From positions 1 through 49,675 of the forward strand of contig CAYIGA010000002.1 in NCBI GenBank assembly GCA_964362925.1: a stretch of DNA of 49,675 bases, read 5' to 3'. Position 1 is the stretch's first letter; the number at the start of each line of letters is the position of its first letter. The translations under genes and the position numbers were made by a program. The DNA comes from JANLIQ01 sp964362925. GTDB taxonomy: Bacteria; Patescibacteriota; UBA1384; 2-12-FULL-50-11. The notes below the pieces were generated by a model. It had not been told where the DNA came from and did not search any database. It was given only the letters and a program-made list of their open reading frames with translations. Shown piece by piece: positions 1 to 7,702 of this stretch.

Positions 1-1
1 T

Positions 2-115
2 CTAGCGAACAATTTACTGAATTGCGAGCTTTACGAGGCGTATCCCGCCGACTATATCGAGCGGTATAACCGCGAGCTTTACGAGGCGTATCCCGCCGAC
101 TATGGACGGCGGTAA
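2..115 (+). repeat. Tandem 48-nt unit, possibly the 3' end of a coding gene
   Basis: A 48-nt unit occurs almost twice in tandem (26-73 and 74-103). In one frame it is open from the window edge and reads ELYEAYPADY-IERYNR-ELYEAYPADY before a TAA at 113-115. A diverged copy lies on the other strand at 28577-28632, with about two mismatches in 57 nt. It may be the tail of a gene cut by the window edge, or a dispersed repeat that happens to be open. No family is recognised. Confidence 0.5.
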
Positions 116-220
116 AGCCGTCGAAGTCGGCATCCTGCCGACCATCGAACCATTCATCCCCGGAGCAAGCTGACGGGGTATTCTGGTTAAATAATGAGGT
201 TTAAGTTTGGCAAATCAATC

Positions 221-243
221 ACCCCGGGCTAAAGCCACGGGGT
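221..243. repeat. REP-like GC-rich hairpin
   Basis: ACCCCG (221-226) pairs with CGGGGT (238-243) and GGCT (227-230) with AGCC (233-236), leaving an AA loop and one bulged A. There is no T-run, so it resembles a dispersed palindrome more than an intrinsic terminator. Apart from this hairpin and the tandem repeat before it, I see nothing gene-like in 116-327. Confidence 0.5.
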
Positions 244-327
244 CTGATTAAAAGAAAATGGCTCCGCCCGATGTGAGCGAAACCATTGGCATCGTGTCGT
301 AGCTGAAGCTGTCGTGCGGGCCGGTAG

Positions 328-540
328 CTAGGCGGCTACCTCCTTTCGATAGAGAGCGCTTTCTCTCCACTCTTTGGCAGTAGCGAAGAACTCGTACGCC
401 AGTTCGTGGTTTTGGCGGTTGTAGATTGCGCCATATCTGTCATGGCAGCCAATCCAGACAATGCGCTTGACGTACTGCGGTACGGGAACGCGTCCCTTCC
501 CATCCGCTTGAAGACCAACCGCCTTGAAGTGCTTCGACAT
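328..540 (-). CDS. Small hypothetical protein
   Basis: A 70-residue protein beginning MSKHFKAVG and ending RKEVAA, rich in aromatic and basic residues (VKRIVWIGCHDRYG near the middle). I do not recognise a family. The frame stays open up to 660 (110 residues), but the longer form would run through a plausible pyrD promoter (TTGCAG 613-618, TAAAAT 635-640), so the internal ATG at 540 is preferred. No convincing ribosome binding site precedes either start. It is transcribed divergently from pyrD. It could be a genuine small gene or a chance ORF. Confidence 0.4.
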   Translation of the reverse strand: MSKHFKAVGLQADGKGRVPVPQYVKRIVWIGCHDRYGAIYNRQNHELAYEFFATAKEWRESALYRKEVAA

Positions 541-612
541 TAAATTGAGGCCATGCTCGCCTGGAGGGTCTAAAAACCCAAGCTTGAGCAGGGAATTTTG
601 GGATCGGAACTG

Positions 613-640
613 TTGCAGAAAGGATAGATATTGGTAAAAT
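613..640 (+). promoter_or_regulatory. Candidate pyrD promoter
   Basis: TTGCAG (613-618), a 16-nt spacer and TAAAAT (635-640) lie about 45 nt upstream of the pyrD ATG. It is a reasonable sigma70-like match by eye only. Confidence 0.35.
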
Positions 641-685
641 CCCCTCAAGCACCTGAACAACTAGACTCGCAAACTGGAGGCGACA

Positions 686-1669
686 ATGTTAGTTTTTAAC
701 GACGTAGAGTACGGCTCGGTTTTTTGTGCCCCGGGCGCCCGAGAGTTCTTCGGTGGAGGTTATCGGTTCCATCGCTACTGGATACGAGCCGGTATGACCT
801 GGGAGAAGACGACTTTCGTCGCCAAAACGATGACCATCGCTACCCGGCCGGGCAACATGCCAACGGAAAATGACGGAATGACGCCTAGGGAGCTATTCCC
901 CCGCTGTGTCATCGTCAAACCCTTGTCAGGCCACGTTCTCAACGCTGTTGGCCTGACTAACCCTGGCGCCGAGGCGCTACTGACTGATGGCCGCTGGCAA
1001 GCCGATCCGGCGCCACTCTTGATTTCTTTCTCGGCCGTTGGCGACTCCCTGGAGGAGCGAATCAAGGAATACGAGCAGTTTGTTGATCTTGCCAAGCGAC
1101 ATCTGGGCGGTTTTATCTCGCCGGTGGCGATCCAATTGAATTTCGGTTGCCCGAATCTTGACCAGCTTGACCTATTGGCCGACAAGCAGAAGGAGATTCC
1201 CATTGCCCTTGAGCGAGTCGCCCGATTAACTCGGCCAGTTATTGCCAACTTTGGTGTCGCCGCCGATTTCCAATTGATAAAAATCGCCGCCGATCACCCT
1301 GATTGCCACGCCCTCTGGATTGCTAACACCGTCCCTTGGGGCGATCGCCGGATCGACTGGAAAAAGCTCTTCGGCTCCGACCAGTCGCCGCTGGTTAAGC
1401 GCGGTTTCACTCCCGGCGGCTTGTCTGGTCCGGCCTGTTTCCAGTTGGCAGAGCAGGCCGTTTGGCGGCTTAGAAACGGGGGCGTTACTAAGCCGATTGT
1501 CGCTGGCAACGGCATTCAATCGGTTTTGGCAGTCCGGCGATTACATCGAGCCGATGTCGACGCCATCGCCATCGGTAGTATCGGGATCGTTCGGCCGTGG
1601 CGAATGAGAAGTGTCATCCAAGAAGCTAACCGACTTTTTGGCTCGTATCCAACAAGGAGACAACGATGA
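686..1669 (+). CDS. pyrD: Dihydroorotate dehydrogenase-like protein
   Basis: This FMN TIM-barrel enzyme of the dihydroorotate dehydrogenase family oxidises dihydroorotate to orotate, the fourth step of de novo UMP synthesis. At 327 residues the length is normal. The diagnostic phosphate/FMN-side motif QLNFGCPN lies near residues 150-157, GLTNPG is in the first half, and late glycine-rich segments (PIVAGNGIQS, AIAIGS) match the barrel's FMN phosphate-binding strands. The start is supported by TGGAGG ten bases upstream of ATG 686. The gene overlaps pyrC by ATGA, so the two are translationally coupled, and the dihydroorotase partner strongly supports the pyrimidine assignment. I cannot assign the class (fumarate-, NAD- or quinone-linked) from sequence by eye. 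No second electron-transfer subunit (pyrK) is present here. Confidence 0.85.
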   Translation: MLVFNDVEYGSVFCAPGAREFFGGGYRFHRYWIRAGMTWEKTTFVAKTMTIATRPGNMPTENDGMTPRELFPRCVIVKPLSGHVLNAVGLTNPGAEALLTDGRWQADPAPLLISFSAVGDSLEERIKEYEQFVDLAKRHLGGFISPVAIQLNFGCPNLDQLDLLADKQKEIPIALERVARLTRPVIANFGVAADFQLIKIAADHPDCHALWIANTVPWGDRRIDWKKLFGSDQSPLVKRGFTPGGLSGPACFQLAEQAVWRLRNGGVTKPIVAGNGIQSVLAVRRLHRADVDAIAIGSIGIVRPWRMRSVIQEANRLFGSYPTRRQR

Positions 1670-2772
1670 TTATCGGCCAGTTCGAAGGACCATTTGACGC
1701 CCATGTCCACATGAGGCAAGAAGGCATACTCAAGTTGGTGGCCCCACATACGGCCATGCGGTTCGGCGCGGCGATCATTATGCCAAATACCAAACCGCCA
1801 ATCGTTGATGCCAAACAAATGACCAACTATTACGACGCTGTCGCGGGGGAAGCAGAGTTTGGTTACTGGAGCGATAGGACTTCGAGGAAAGAGGACTACG
1901 ACGGATTCTGTCCGTTGATGACTCTCTATCTTACCGAACAGACAACCGCGAAAACTGTCAAACAAGCGCAAGCGACGGGAAAGTTAGCTGGAGTGAAGCT
2001 CTACCCACGCGGCGCCACCCATAACTCGGACGAGGGGGTGGACCTTGATCGACTGGGAGCTCTGGACGAGACTTTCCGCTACCTCTCGGACGCGAATATC
2101 CGGCTTTTGATTCACGGTGAAGTGCCGGAAGGACCGCGAATTGATCGGGAAAAAGAGTTCTTACCGATCGTGGAGAAGCTCTGCGAAGTGTACCCTAACT
2201 TGCCGGTCGTCCTGGAGCATATCTCCACTGCCGAATCGGCCAGGTTCGTCCACGAGCATACGCAGGTGGCGGCAACAGTTACGCCCCATCACCTTCTCGT
2301 TGATTACGACTCCGTAGTCGATACCAACGGAATAATTCGCGATTGCCACCTCTTCTGCAATCCGATCCCCAAGTTCGAACGCGATCGCCAGGCCTTGCTT
2401 AACCTGGCCTTCAACTGTGAGCGGTCCTTCTACGGTAGCGATTCGGCGCCGCACATCATCGAAAGCAAAGAGAATATCCAACCCGGGCATGAACCGGTGG
2501 CCGGCATCTTCAACACCCTTACTGGCTTGGAAACAGTCTACAAGCTATTTCTGGAACACGGCCGGGCAGACAAGTTTGGGGATTTCACGGCCAGCCGCGG
2601 CCGGAAGATCTACGATCTGCCAACGTCACCCCAGTCGACGCCAAAGCTGGTGGTTGCCGAGACTCCCTCAGGGGTGCCGTTAGTAATCGACGATGGCCAC
2701 GGGATAGTCATTGCCAACTTCCGGGGCGGCGAATGGATTGATTTTCGCTGCCTGCTAGAACCTTTCGTCTAG
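1666..2772 (+). CDS. pyrC: Dihydroorotase, PyrC (homodimeric) type
   Basis: A zinc amidohydrolase that interconverts N-carbamoyl-aspartate and dihydroorotate, the step just before PyrD. Its 368 residues show the family's metal ligands in order: DAHVHM (His13, His15), a Lys in GVKLYP (about residue 111) in the position of the carboxylated lysine, LLIHGEV, VLEHIST, TVTPHHLL and a late Asp in YGSDSAPH. The layout resembles E. coli PyrC rather than the longer Bacillus-type enzyme. ATG 1666 overlaps the pyrD stop by four bases, and AAGGAGA sits just upstream inside pyrD. It is the last gene of a two-gene operon ending at a strong hairpin. No carbamoyl-phosphate synthase or aspartate transcarbamylase genes are in the window, so the pathway here may be partial or dispersed. 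Confidence 0.92.
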   Translation: MIIGQFEGPFDAHVHMRQEGILKLVAPHTAMRFGAAIIMPNTKPPIVDAKQMTNYYDAVAGEAEFGYWSDRTSRKEDYDGFCPLMTLYLTEQTTAKTVKQAQATGKLAGVKLYPRGATHNSDEGVDLDRLGALDETFRYLSDANIRLLIHGEVPEGPRIDREKEFLPIVEKLCEVYPNLPVVLEHISTAESARFVHEHTQVAATVTPHHLLVDYDSVVDTNGIIRDCHLFCNPIPKFERDRQALLNLAFNCERSFYGSDSAPHIIESKENIQPGHEPVAGIFNTLTGLETVYKLFLEHGRADKFGDFTASRGRKIYDLPTSPQSTPKLVVAETPSGVPLVIDDGHGIVIANFRGGEWIDFRCLLEPFV

Positions 2773-2784
2773 TCGTCGTAATCG

Positions 2785-2818
2785 CGGCCGCCCCCGATGG
2801 GGCGGCCGATTCTTTACT
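2785..2818 (+). terminator. Intrinsic terminator after pyrDC
   Basis: A perfect 10-bp GC stem (2785-2794 with 2799-2808) with loop CGAT is followed by ATTCTTT. The T-tract is short but the stem is very strong, and it lies 12 nt after the pyrC stop. The remaining 2819-2933 shows nothing recognisable. Confidence 0.75.
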
Positions 2819-2933
2819 GCCAGCCAAGTCCGCCTCTACTTGACTGGTTTCTTGGCGAAAGAGGCAGACATTACTGAAAAAATATTCTGCCTGTTAGTAG
2901 AAATACTCAACCTCAAACACTCAAATATTAATC

Positions 2934-3443
2934 CTAGCTTCCCACTCCGGCTCCGGCGGTCGCCAATTGATCGAAAATCGGCTTGGTAACGAGATCTTTG
3001 AAAACAATTTGCTTCGGTGTGATCGCCACCAAAAACTGGCGGGGAATGATCCGTTCCCGCCAAAATTGACCGAGATAGAAGCGAATAATCAGCCCGGTCT
3101 CGGTGTCAAAGACCAGATCAGTAATTTTGCCGATCTTCAGTCCCGATTCGGTCTTAGCGACAACACCGATGACGTCGCCGTACTGGCGACGGAGTTGGTC
3201 AAATAGTTTAAGGTCTCTTTGGATTGATTTTTGGTTGTCGATAACTATTTCGCCGGGCAGAACCGCCAAGGTCAGATCAAAATCAAGTCGGCCAAATCGG
3301 GTCAAGATAGCCCGTTCTTTGGTTTGAAAGCCGACGATTCGGACTTTGTCGCCGTCAAAAATGACCCGATCAACTTCAGATAGTTTTTTGCCGTCGGCAG
3401 ATCGGATCGCCGCACCATCTAATTGTGAGACCTCCAAAACCAT
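2934..3443 (-). CDS. PRC-barrel domain protein
   Basis: A 169-residue protein with two PRC-barrel-like halves. The first covers roughly residues 1-75 (LDGAAIRSADGKKLSEVDRV, then a strand-rich stretch). The second covers about 85-150 (GDVIGVVAKTESGLKIGKI, TDLVFDTETGLIIRFYLG, then a conserved RIIPRQFLVAITPKQIVF pattern). PRC barrels occur in RimM and photosynthetic reaction-centre H subunits and in stand-alone adaptor proteins, so a specific role cannot be inferred. There is no signal peptide or membrane segment, so it should be cytoplasmic. It is divergent from the pilus operon with only 56 nt between starts, and no Shine-Dalgarno precedes its ATG. Confidence 0.75.
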   Translation of the reverse strand: MVLEVSQLDGAAIRSADGKKLSEVDRVIFDGDKVRIVGFQTKERAILTRFGRLDFDLTLAVLPGEIVIDNQKSIQRDLKLFDQLRRQYGDVIGVVAKTESGLKIGKITDLVFDTETGLIIRFYLGQFWRERIIPRQFLVAITPKQIVFKDLVTKPIFDQLATAGAGVGS

Positions 3444-3499
3444 AAATACATGGTAGCAAAACCACCGTCAATGCTCTACACTTTTCTTAAGGAGGGATA

Positions 3500-4705
3500 C
3501 TGAAGAAAAAAGCAAAATCCTTTGTTCGCTATAAAGTCAAAGACGACAAAGGTAAAATTCGAGCCGGCCGAGCAACCGGCACGTTGACCGCGGTTCGACA
3601 GTTACTCCAAAATCGGGGTTTGACTATTATCTCGATTGTCGAAGAGCGATCAGTTTTAGGCAAGTTAGCGGCTGGAAAAGTCTCCGCCAAAGACCGGTCG
3701 ATTATGTATCGTGAGCTGTCAACGATGTTGAAAGCCGGTATCGGCATTACCCAAGCGATCAATATTGCCGCCGAGACGCCAAACAAAAAACTGCGCAAAG
3801 CCTTAAGTATCATTCACCGAAGTTTGGAGAACGGCTTTGCCCTGTCAGTGGCGATGTCCGGCCAGCCCAAAACATTTCCCGAGGTTGAGGTCGGTGTCAT
3901 CCGCGCCGGTGAGGCAACGGGAAATTTAGTTAAGGTCTTAGACGACCTGTCTTCCAGTACCGCCCGCTCGGCCGAGTTTGCCGGCAAGGTTCGCGGGGCG
4001 ATGATTTACCCAGTTTTTATCTTTGTAGTGATGATTATCGTTGGGGCAATTATTTTAACTAAAGTTATTCCGCCGATTAAAGAAATTTTCACTTCCCAAG
4101 CCACCGAGTTACCGGTTTCAACGCAAATACTGCTGGCGATCACTGACTTTCTGATTAATCATTGGAGTTGGCTGATCGGCGGCGTGGTTATTCTGGCCGT
4201 GCTGTTACGGCTCTTAATGATGACCCGGCTCGGCAAAGAGATTGGAAGTTATATTGGTTTACATTTCCCAATTTTTGGCCCACTGGCCCAACAAGCTTAC
4301 TTAGCCCGTTTTAATCGAACGCTGTCGCTTTTGCTCTCGGCCGGCGTGCCGATTCTGGAAGCGGTGGAAATTATCGCCAACTCGACCGCCAACACTATTT
4401 TCCGACGGACGCTAAAACTACTGATGCGCTCGCTCGAGCAAGGAGCGGCCGTTACCTCGACAATGCAAACCAATAAATATTTCCCCAAGCTAATGACCCA
4501 GCTCTTATTCGTCGGTCAACAATCGGGCGATTTGAGCGGCTCGGCCTCAACCTTGGCTGATTATTTTGAGCAGGAGGTCGACGCCAAACTCCGGACCTTC
4601 TCGGCCTTAATCGAGCCGTTTATCATCGTCATTCTTGGTGGGGCAGTCGCCTTCATCGTCATCTCCGTATTGCAACCGATTTACAGCTTGACGGGGTCAT
4701 TCTAG
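3500..4705 (+). CDS. pilC: Type IV pilus inner-membrane platform protein PilC
   Basis: PilC/GspF is the polytopic platform that couples the assembly ATPase to pilin insertion. The 401-residue product has two T2SF domains (about 65-190 and 265-395), each with the amphipathic helices and paired membrane segments of the family (FVVMIIVGAIIL; IEPFIIVILGGAVAFIVI at the end). The usual N-terminal strand SFVRYKVKDDKGKIRAG lies upstream of the first ATG, GTG or TTG that gives a good start. An in-frame TAA at 3488-3490 is followed by AAGGAGGG and then ATA (3497) and CTG (3500). CTG 3500 therefore looks like the true start; TTG 3584 would lose about 28 conserved residues. It is first in the pilin operon. 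No pilB, pilT or prepilin peptidase gene is nearby. Confidence 0.9.
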   Translation: MKKKAKSFVRYKVKDDKGKIRAGRATGTLTAVRQLLQNRGLTIISIVEERSVLGKLAAGKVSAKDRSIMYRELSTMLKAGIGITQAINIAAETPNKKLRKALSIIHRSLENGFALSVAMSGQPKTFPEVEVGVIRAGEATGNLVKVLDDLSSSTARSAEFAGKVRGAMIYPVFIFVVMIIVGAIILTKVIPPIKEIFTSQATELPVSTQILLAITDFLINHWSWLIGGVVILAVLLRLLMMTRLGKEIGSYIGLHFPIFGPLAQQAYLARFNRTLSLLLSAGVPILEAVEIIANSTANTIFRRTLKLLMRSLEQGAAVTSTMQTNKYFPKLMTQLLFVGQQSGDLSGSASTLADYFEQEVDAKLRTFSALIEPFIIVILGGAVAFIVISVLQPIYSLTGSF

Positions 4706-4777
4706 GGGAGGAATTTAGAATGTCACTAACGCTCGCTTCTCGGCTACGCCTCGAAGTGAAGAATCTAGAATTAAGAT

Positions 4778-4927
4778 ATGAAGCTCGCCCGGGCTTCTTC
4801 GCCCGTCGCAGCTTCTTCAACGACTGCCGCGATGATGACGATGAGGGCTCTGACTACGAAGGAGCGAGCCAGCCGGTGGGCGGGCGACATCGACGCTTTG
4901 CCAGATGTGGTATTCCGGCGAAGAATA
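4778..4927 (+). repeat. 150-bp dispersed element, copy A
   Basis: Near-identical to the reverse complement of 36637-36785; the only clear difference is in the first ~17 nt (GCCCGGG versus CACGGG). It starts ATGAAGCTC, has a terminal hairpin CGGGC-TTCTTC-GCCCG, and ends CCGGCGAAGAATA. It sits between pilC and the first prepilin, so it interrupts the operon's intergenic space. It is open in one frame fused to the prepilin, but that frame is judged not to be translated because a good ribosome binding site and the prepilin leader lie downstream. Confidence 0.85.
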
Positions 4928-4969
4928 AACCAGGAAATTTTGTTATGCTCGTATGGACTACGAGGGGAA

Positions 4970-5899
4970 ATGAAAATTCTAAATTCTAAATTCAAAATTC
5001 TAAATTCTCGATCGGGGTTCACACTAATCGAGTTATTGGTCGTTATCACCATCATCGGGATTTTGGTGACGTTAGTAACGGTGGCCGTTGTCCCGATCCA
5101 GCGTAAAAGCCGCGACGCGAAGCGCAAGGCCGAAATCAACAGTTTATTGTCAGGAATTAATTTGTTTAAGGCCGATTTTAAGATTTATCCCAATTCGACA
5201 TTTTATTTAGGAAGCTACGGCGGTTCGGCCTTCGATACCGACAATCCGCGGAACCCCAACTCCAACTACGCCGTCGCGACCGATATTGCTAACAACTGCA
5301 ACAACGCTACTGTTGGCGCGACCAGTACATTTTTGAACCTGAACGGCCAAACGATCGACGCTCCCGGTAAACCAACAATCATCGAGATGGATACAAAGCC
5401 CTTACTGATGAGTCCCGGTTTCGTTTCGGTCAACAATTTCCTCATCTGCTTGCGTTATATGGATCGCTTGCTGGCCGATCCCAAACCACTGACATCGGCT
5501 GACGCTGATAAGTATCAGTACAGGGTTTCGTACGACTACGGCGATGTGATCGTGACCTCACGGCTCGAGAACGATACCACCGATACCGACGCCAGCTATA
5601 TGTTCAACGACACTCTGGCCGCCGCCGGCGGAGCACCGAAGCGCTACTATCGCGGCAGCGGCGTGGTCGTACGGCATCTGGACGACAGTAGTGATGTAGC
5701 CGGTTTCTTCTCTAACCTAAGTGGTACAAATGTTGATGGCAAATATCTCTACCAGTGCAAGACTGATAGTCTCAACGTCGCCATCGCCCGGGACAATCGC
5801 GTCATCAATGAACCGATTGTCAGCGATCAAGGGGTTTACGCCGCCAACCCAACTTGTCAAAATCAACCGGGAGGACTTGATGTTATTCCAGCGTACTAA
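4970..5899 (+). CDS. Type IV prepilin (pilin-like subunit)
   Basis: A 309-residue prepilin. The leader MKILNSKFKILNSRSG ends at a canonical G|F cleavage site followed by FTLIELLVVITIIGIL, with Glu at +5 and a hydrophobic assembly helix. Next comes the ISRDAKRK-type linker seen in GspG/pseudopilins (QRKSRDAKRKAEINSLLSG) and a globular domain with a few cysteines. ATG 4970 is chosen because AGGGGAA precedes it and it gives a leader of normal length. The frame is open further upstream but only through the 150-bp repeat. The coding sequence for the leader is itself built from repeated ATTCTAAATTC units. It should be processed by a prepilin peptidase and assembled into a pilus or pseudopilus. Major versus minor pilin cannot be decided. 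Confidence 0.85.
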   Translation: MKILNSKFKILNSRSGFTLIELLVVITIIGILVTLVTVAVVPIQRKSRDAKRKAEINSLLSGINLFKADFKIYPNSTFYLGSYGGSAFDTDNPRNPNSNYAVATDIANNCNNATVGATSTFLNLNGQTIDAPGKPTIIEMDTKPLLMSPGFVSVNNFLICLRYMDRLLADPKPLTSADADKYQYRVSYDYGDVIVTSRLENDTTDTDASYMFNDTLAAAGGAPKRYYRGSGVVVRHLDDSSDVAGFFSNLSGTNVDGKYLYQCKTDSLNVAIARDNRVINEPIVSDQGVYAANPTCQNQPGGLDVIPAY

Positions 5900-7166
5900 C
5901 AATCGGAGCTACTCGTTAGTCGAACTACTAGTAGTGATCGGCGTTGTCACGACCATTGGCATTACTAGCATCCCCAATCTTTTCAACCGCAACGATCGGC
6001 TCTTGTTGGACTCTAGCGCCAATCAACTTCGTCAGGTCATGATCGAAGCGACCACCCGCGCCCAAGCGCCTGATAAAAACGACTCGTCTGGTTCCCCGCA
6101 GGTTTTCCAAGTCTCATTTGGCAAATTTACTAAGGACGCCACCACGACTGGTGTCGCTGTGGGCGATGCGACGACCAACACCATTGCTCTTGAGCGCGGA
6201 CTCGTCCAATGCGATACTGGCGATCTTCAAGGTGGCTTTACAACCTTGCGGAGTTTCACCCTGCCCCGCGGCATTTATCTGTCGTCTTTCTACCCATCTA
6301 ACCAAACCGCCAGCGACGATCGGGCGGTCATTCGCTTTGCCGTTGGCGACAACGGTTTTAGTTGCGGCAGTTACAACAAACCAGTCTACAAATCAGGTCA
6401 GCTATTTCTAGGCGATTGGTTGGGTGTAGATAAGGCCAATAGCCTGACCGTGGCTCGTTATTTAGTCGTCGAGCTTGCCAGTCAAAAAGTCGGCGACAAA
6501 CGCTTTGTGACGCTTGATCGCGTCACTCATCAAGTCGCCGTGACCCGGTCTAATCCCCAAAGCTATTTCACGCCCGTGGTCGATAAGCTTGCTCCGAAGT
6601 GGAACGATGTCGATCTCAACAACTTCACGATGTCAGTGGCCTGCGGCTCGCCAGAGTCAAGTATCATCATCAATTTTCCCCGAGCCAAGGATCGGGTTAA
6701 TGACCTGGATAAAGTCGACGCAAACCTCTTTGTCGCTTACAATATTAACTGGAAAGTCGGCGGGGTAGACCAGCCGTTGGCGATTAATTATTTCTATGAT
6801 TTAGCGCTCTCGACGATTCGATTTCAATTTATAACCGATTTGTTTACCGTCGCCAACCAGCCAAAAAAGTTGGTCGTTACCGTCGCCGCGGTTGACGGAT
6901 TGGGGAAAATACAGCCCGCCTACGACGCCGCTGCCCTAGACCCGGCCAATCTTCTCAATCAACGTCAAAAGGCCTTCGTGGCAACTTGCGGCTCGGTTAT
7001 CTCCGATCCAGACCCCGATCCAGACCCGCCGGACAAGCCAATCGATCCGCCCGGCGATACGGAGGCCTGTAATCCAATATCGAACATTAAACCTAATTTA
7101 ACTAGAAGAATTACCCAGGTCTTAATCGGTCGCTCGGTGGCGGCTCGGCCTTCTTGCCTACCTTAA
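5880..7166 (+). CDS. Type IV prepilin-like protein with large globular domain
   Basis: This 428-residue protein starts MLFQRTNNRS and has the class III signal core YSLVELLVVIGVVTTIGI. Glu is at +5, but Ser rather than Gly/Ala stands before the expected cleavage point. The body is large for a pilin (over 380 residues) and strand-rich. It ends in a DPDPDPDPP run encoded by a short GATCCAGACCC-like repeat (about 7006-7030) and then a Cys-containing tail. ATG 5880 follows GGGAGGACTT and overlaps the previous gene by 20 nt, indicating coupling. It is probably a minor, GspH/FimT-like pilin. The noncanonical -1 residue may reduce or change processing. Confidence 0.8.
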   Translation: MLFQRTNNRSYSLVELLVVIGVVTTIGITSIPNLFNRNDRLLLDSSANQLRQVMIEATTRAQAPDKNDSSGSPQVFQVSFGKFTKDATTTGVAVGDATTNTIALERGLVQCDTGDLQGGFTTLRSFTLPRGIYLSSFYPSNQTASDDRAVIRFAVGDNGFSCGSYNKPVYKSGQLFLGDWLGVDKANSLTVARYLVVELASQKVGDKRFVTLDRVTHQVAVTRSNPQSYFTPVVDKLAPKWNDVDLNNFTMSVACGSPESSIIINFPRAKDRVNDLDKVDANLFVAYNINWKVGGVDQPLAINYFYDLALSTIRFQFITDLFTVANQPKKLVVTVAAVDGLGKIQPAYDAAALDPANLLNQRQKAFVATCGSVISDPDPDPDPPDKPIDPPGDTEACNPISNIKPNLTRRITQVLIGRSVAARPSCLP

Positions 7167-7177
7167 GAAGAGTCATC

Positions 7178-7702
7178 ATGACTAAATATTACCATTGGAT
7201 AAAGAAAAGTTGTCTCTTAAACTGGCAATGTCTTTTTCGGGTTAAGTCTCGACCGGGATTTTCTCTCATTGAAGTCCTTTTCGCGATTACATTTTTGATT
7301 TTGGTCGGGACGGCGATGACTTCGCTTAATTATGCCGCTGCTCGCCTAACCGAGACAACCGAATTGAAACAGATGGCGCTGGGTTTAAACGAGCAGTCGC
7401 TCTCTTTTGTCGCCCTAAAGAAACGGGCCTTGGGTGGCGCTTTTGCGACTACCTACCAAGGATGTATCACCCCAGTCGGCGCAGTCACCGCAGTCATCTG
7501 CTATGTCATCTGCCCGACCGACATCAATCAGGATTGTCTTTTGAAATTAACTAGGGAGGCGGTAAAAGTCGGGACGAGCAAATTGCAATTTGTGCCGTCG
7601 GCCATCATTCGGCCAACAGGAAGCAGTTACCTCGTTAACGCCACCACATCTTGGGGCAGCGGCATCCAAAGACAGTTAACAACAGCGAGAATAATCGAAT
7701 GA
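7178..7702 (+). CDS. Type IV prepilin, PilV-like minor pilin
   Basis: A 174-residue prepilin with a long, basic leader and the cleavage motif RPG|FSLIEVLFAITFLILVG, followed by a modest C-terminal domain with several cysteines (QGCITP, ICYVICPT, NQDCLL). The FSLIEVL form and short length fit the PilV/PulI class of minor pilins. ATG 7178 is preferred over an upstream in-frame ATG at 7154, because AAGAAGAG lies just upstream and the earlier start would overlap the preceding gene without a ribosome binding site. Its stop overlaps the next start as ATGA. Confidence 0.8.
   Translation: MTKYYHWIKKSCLLNWQCLFRVKSRPGFSLIEVLFAITFLILVGTAMTSLNYAAARLTETTELKQMALGLNEQSLSFVALKKRALGGAFATTYQGCITPVGAVTAVICYVICPTDINQDCLLKLTREAVKVGTSKLQFVPSAIIRPTGSSYLVNATTSWGSGIQRQLTTARIIE

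Noticed and set aside
4778..4969. N-terminal extension of the first prepilin through the 150-bp element
   Set aside because: A good Shine-Dalgarno and a leader of normal length are at 4970; the upstream frame is just the repeat.
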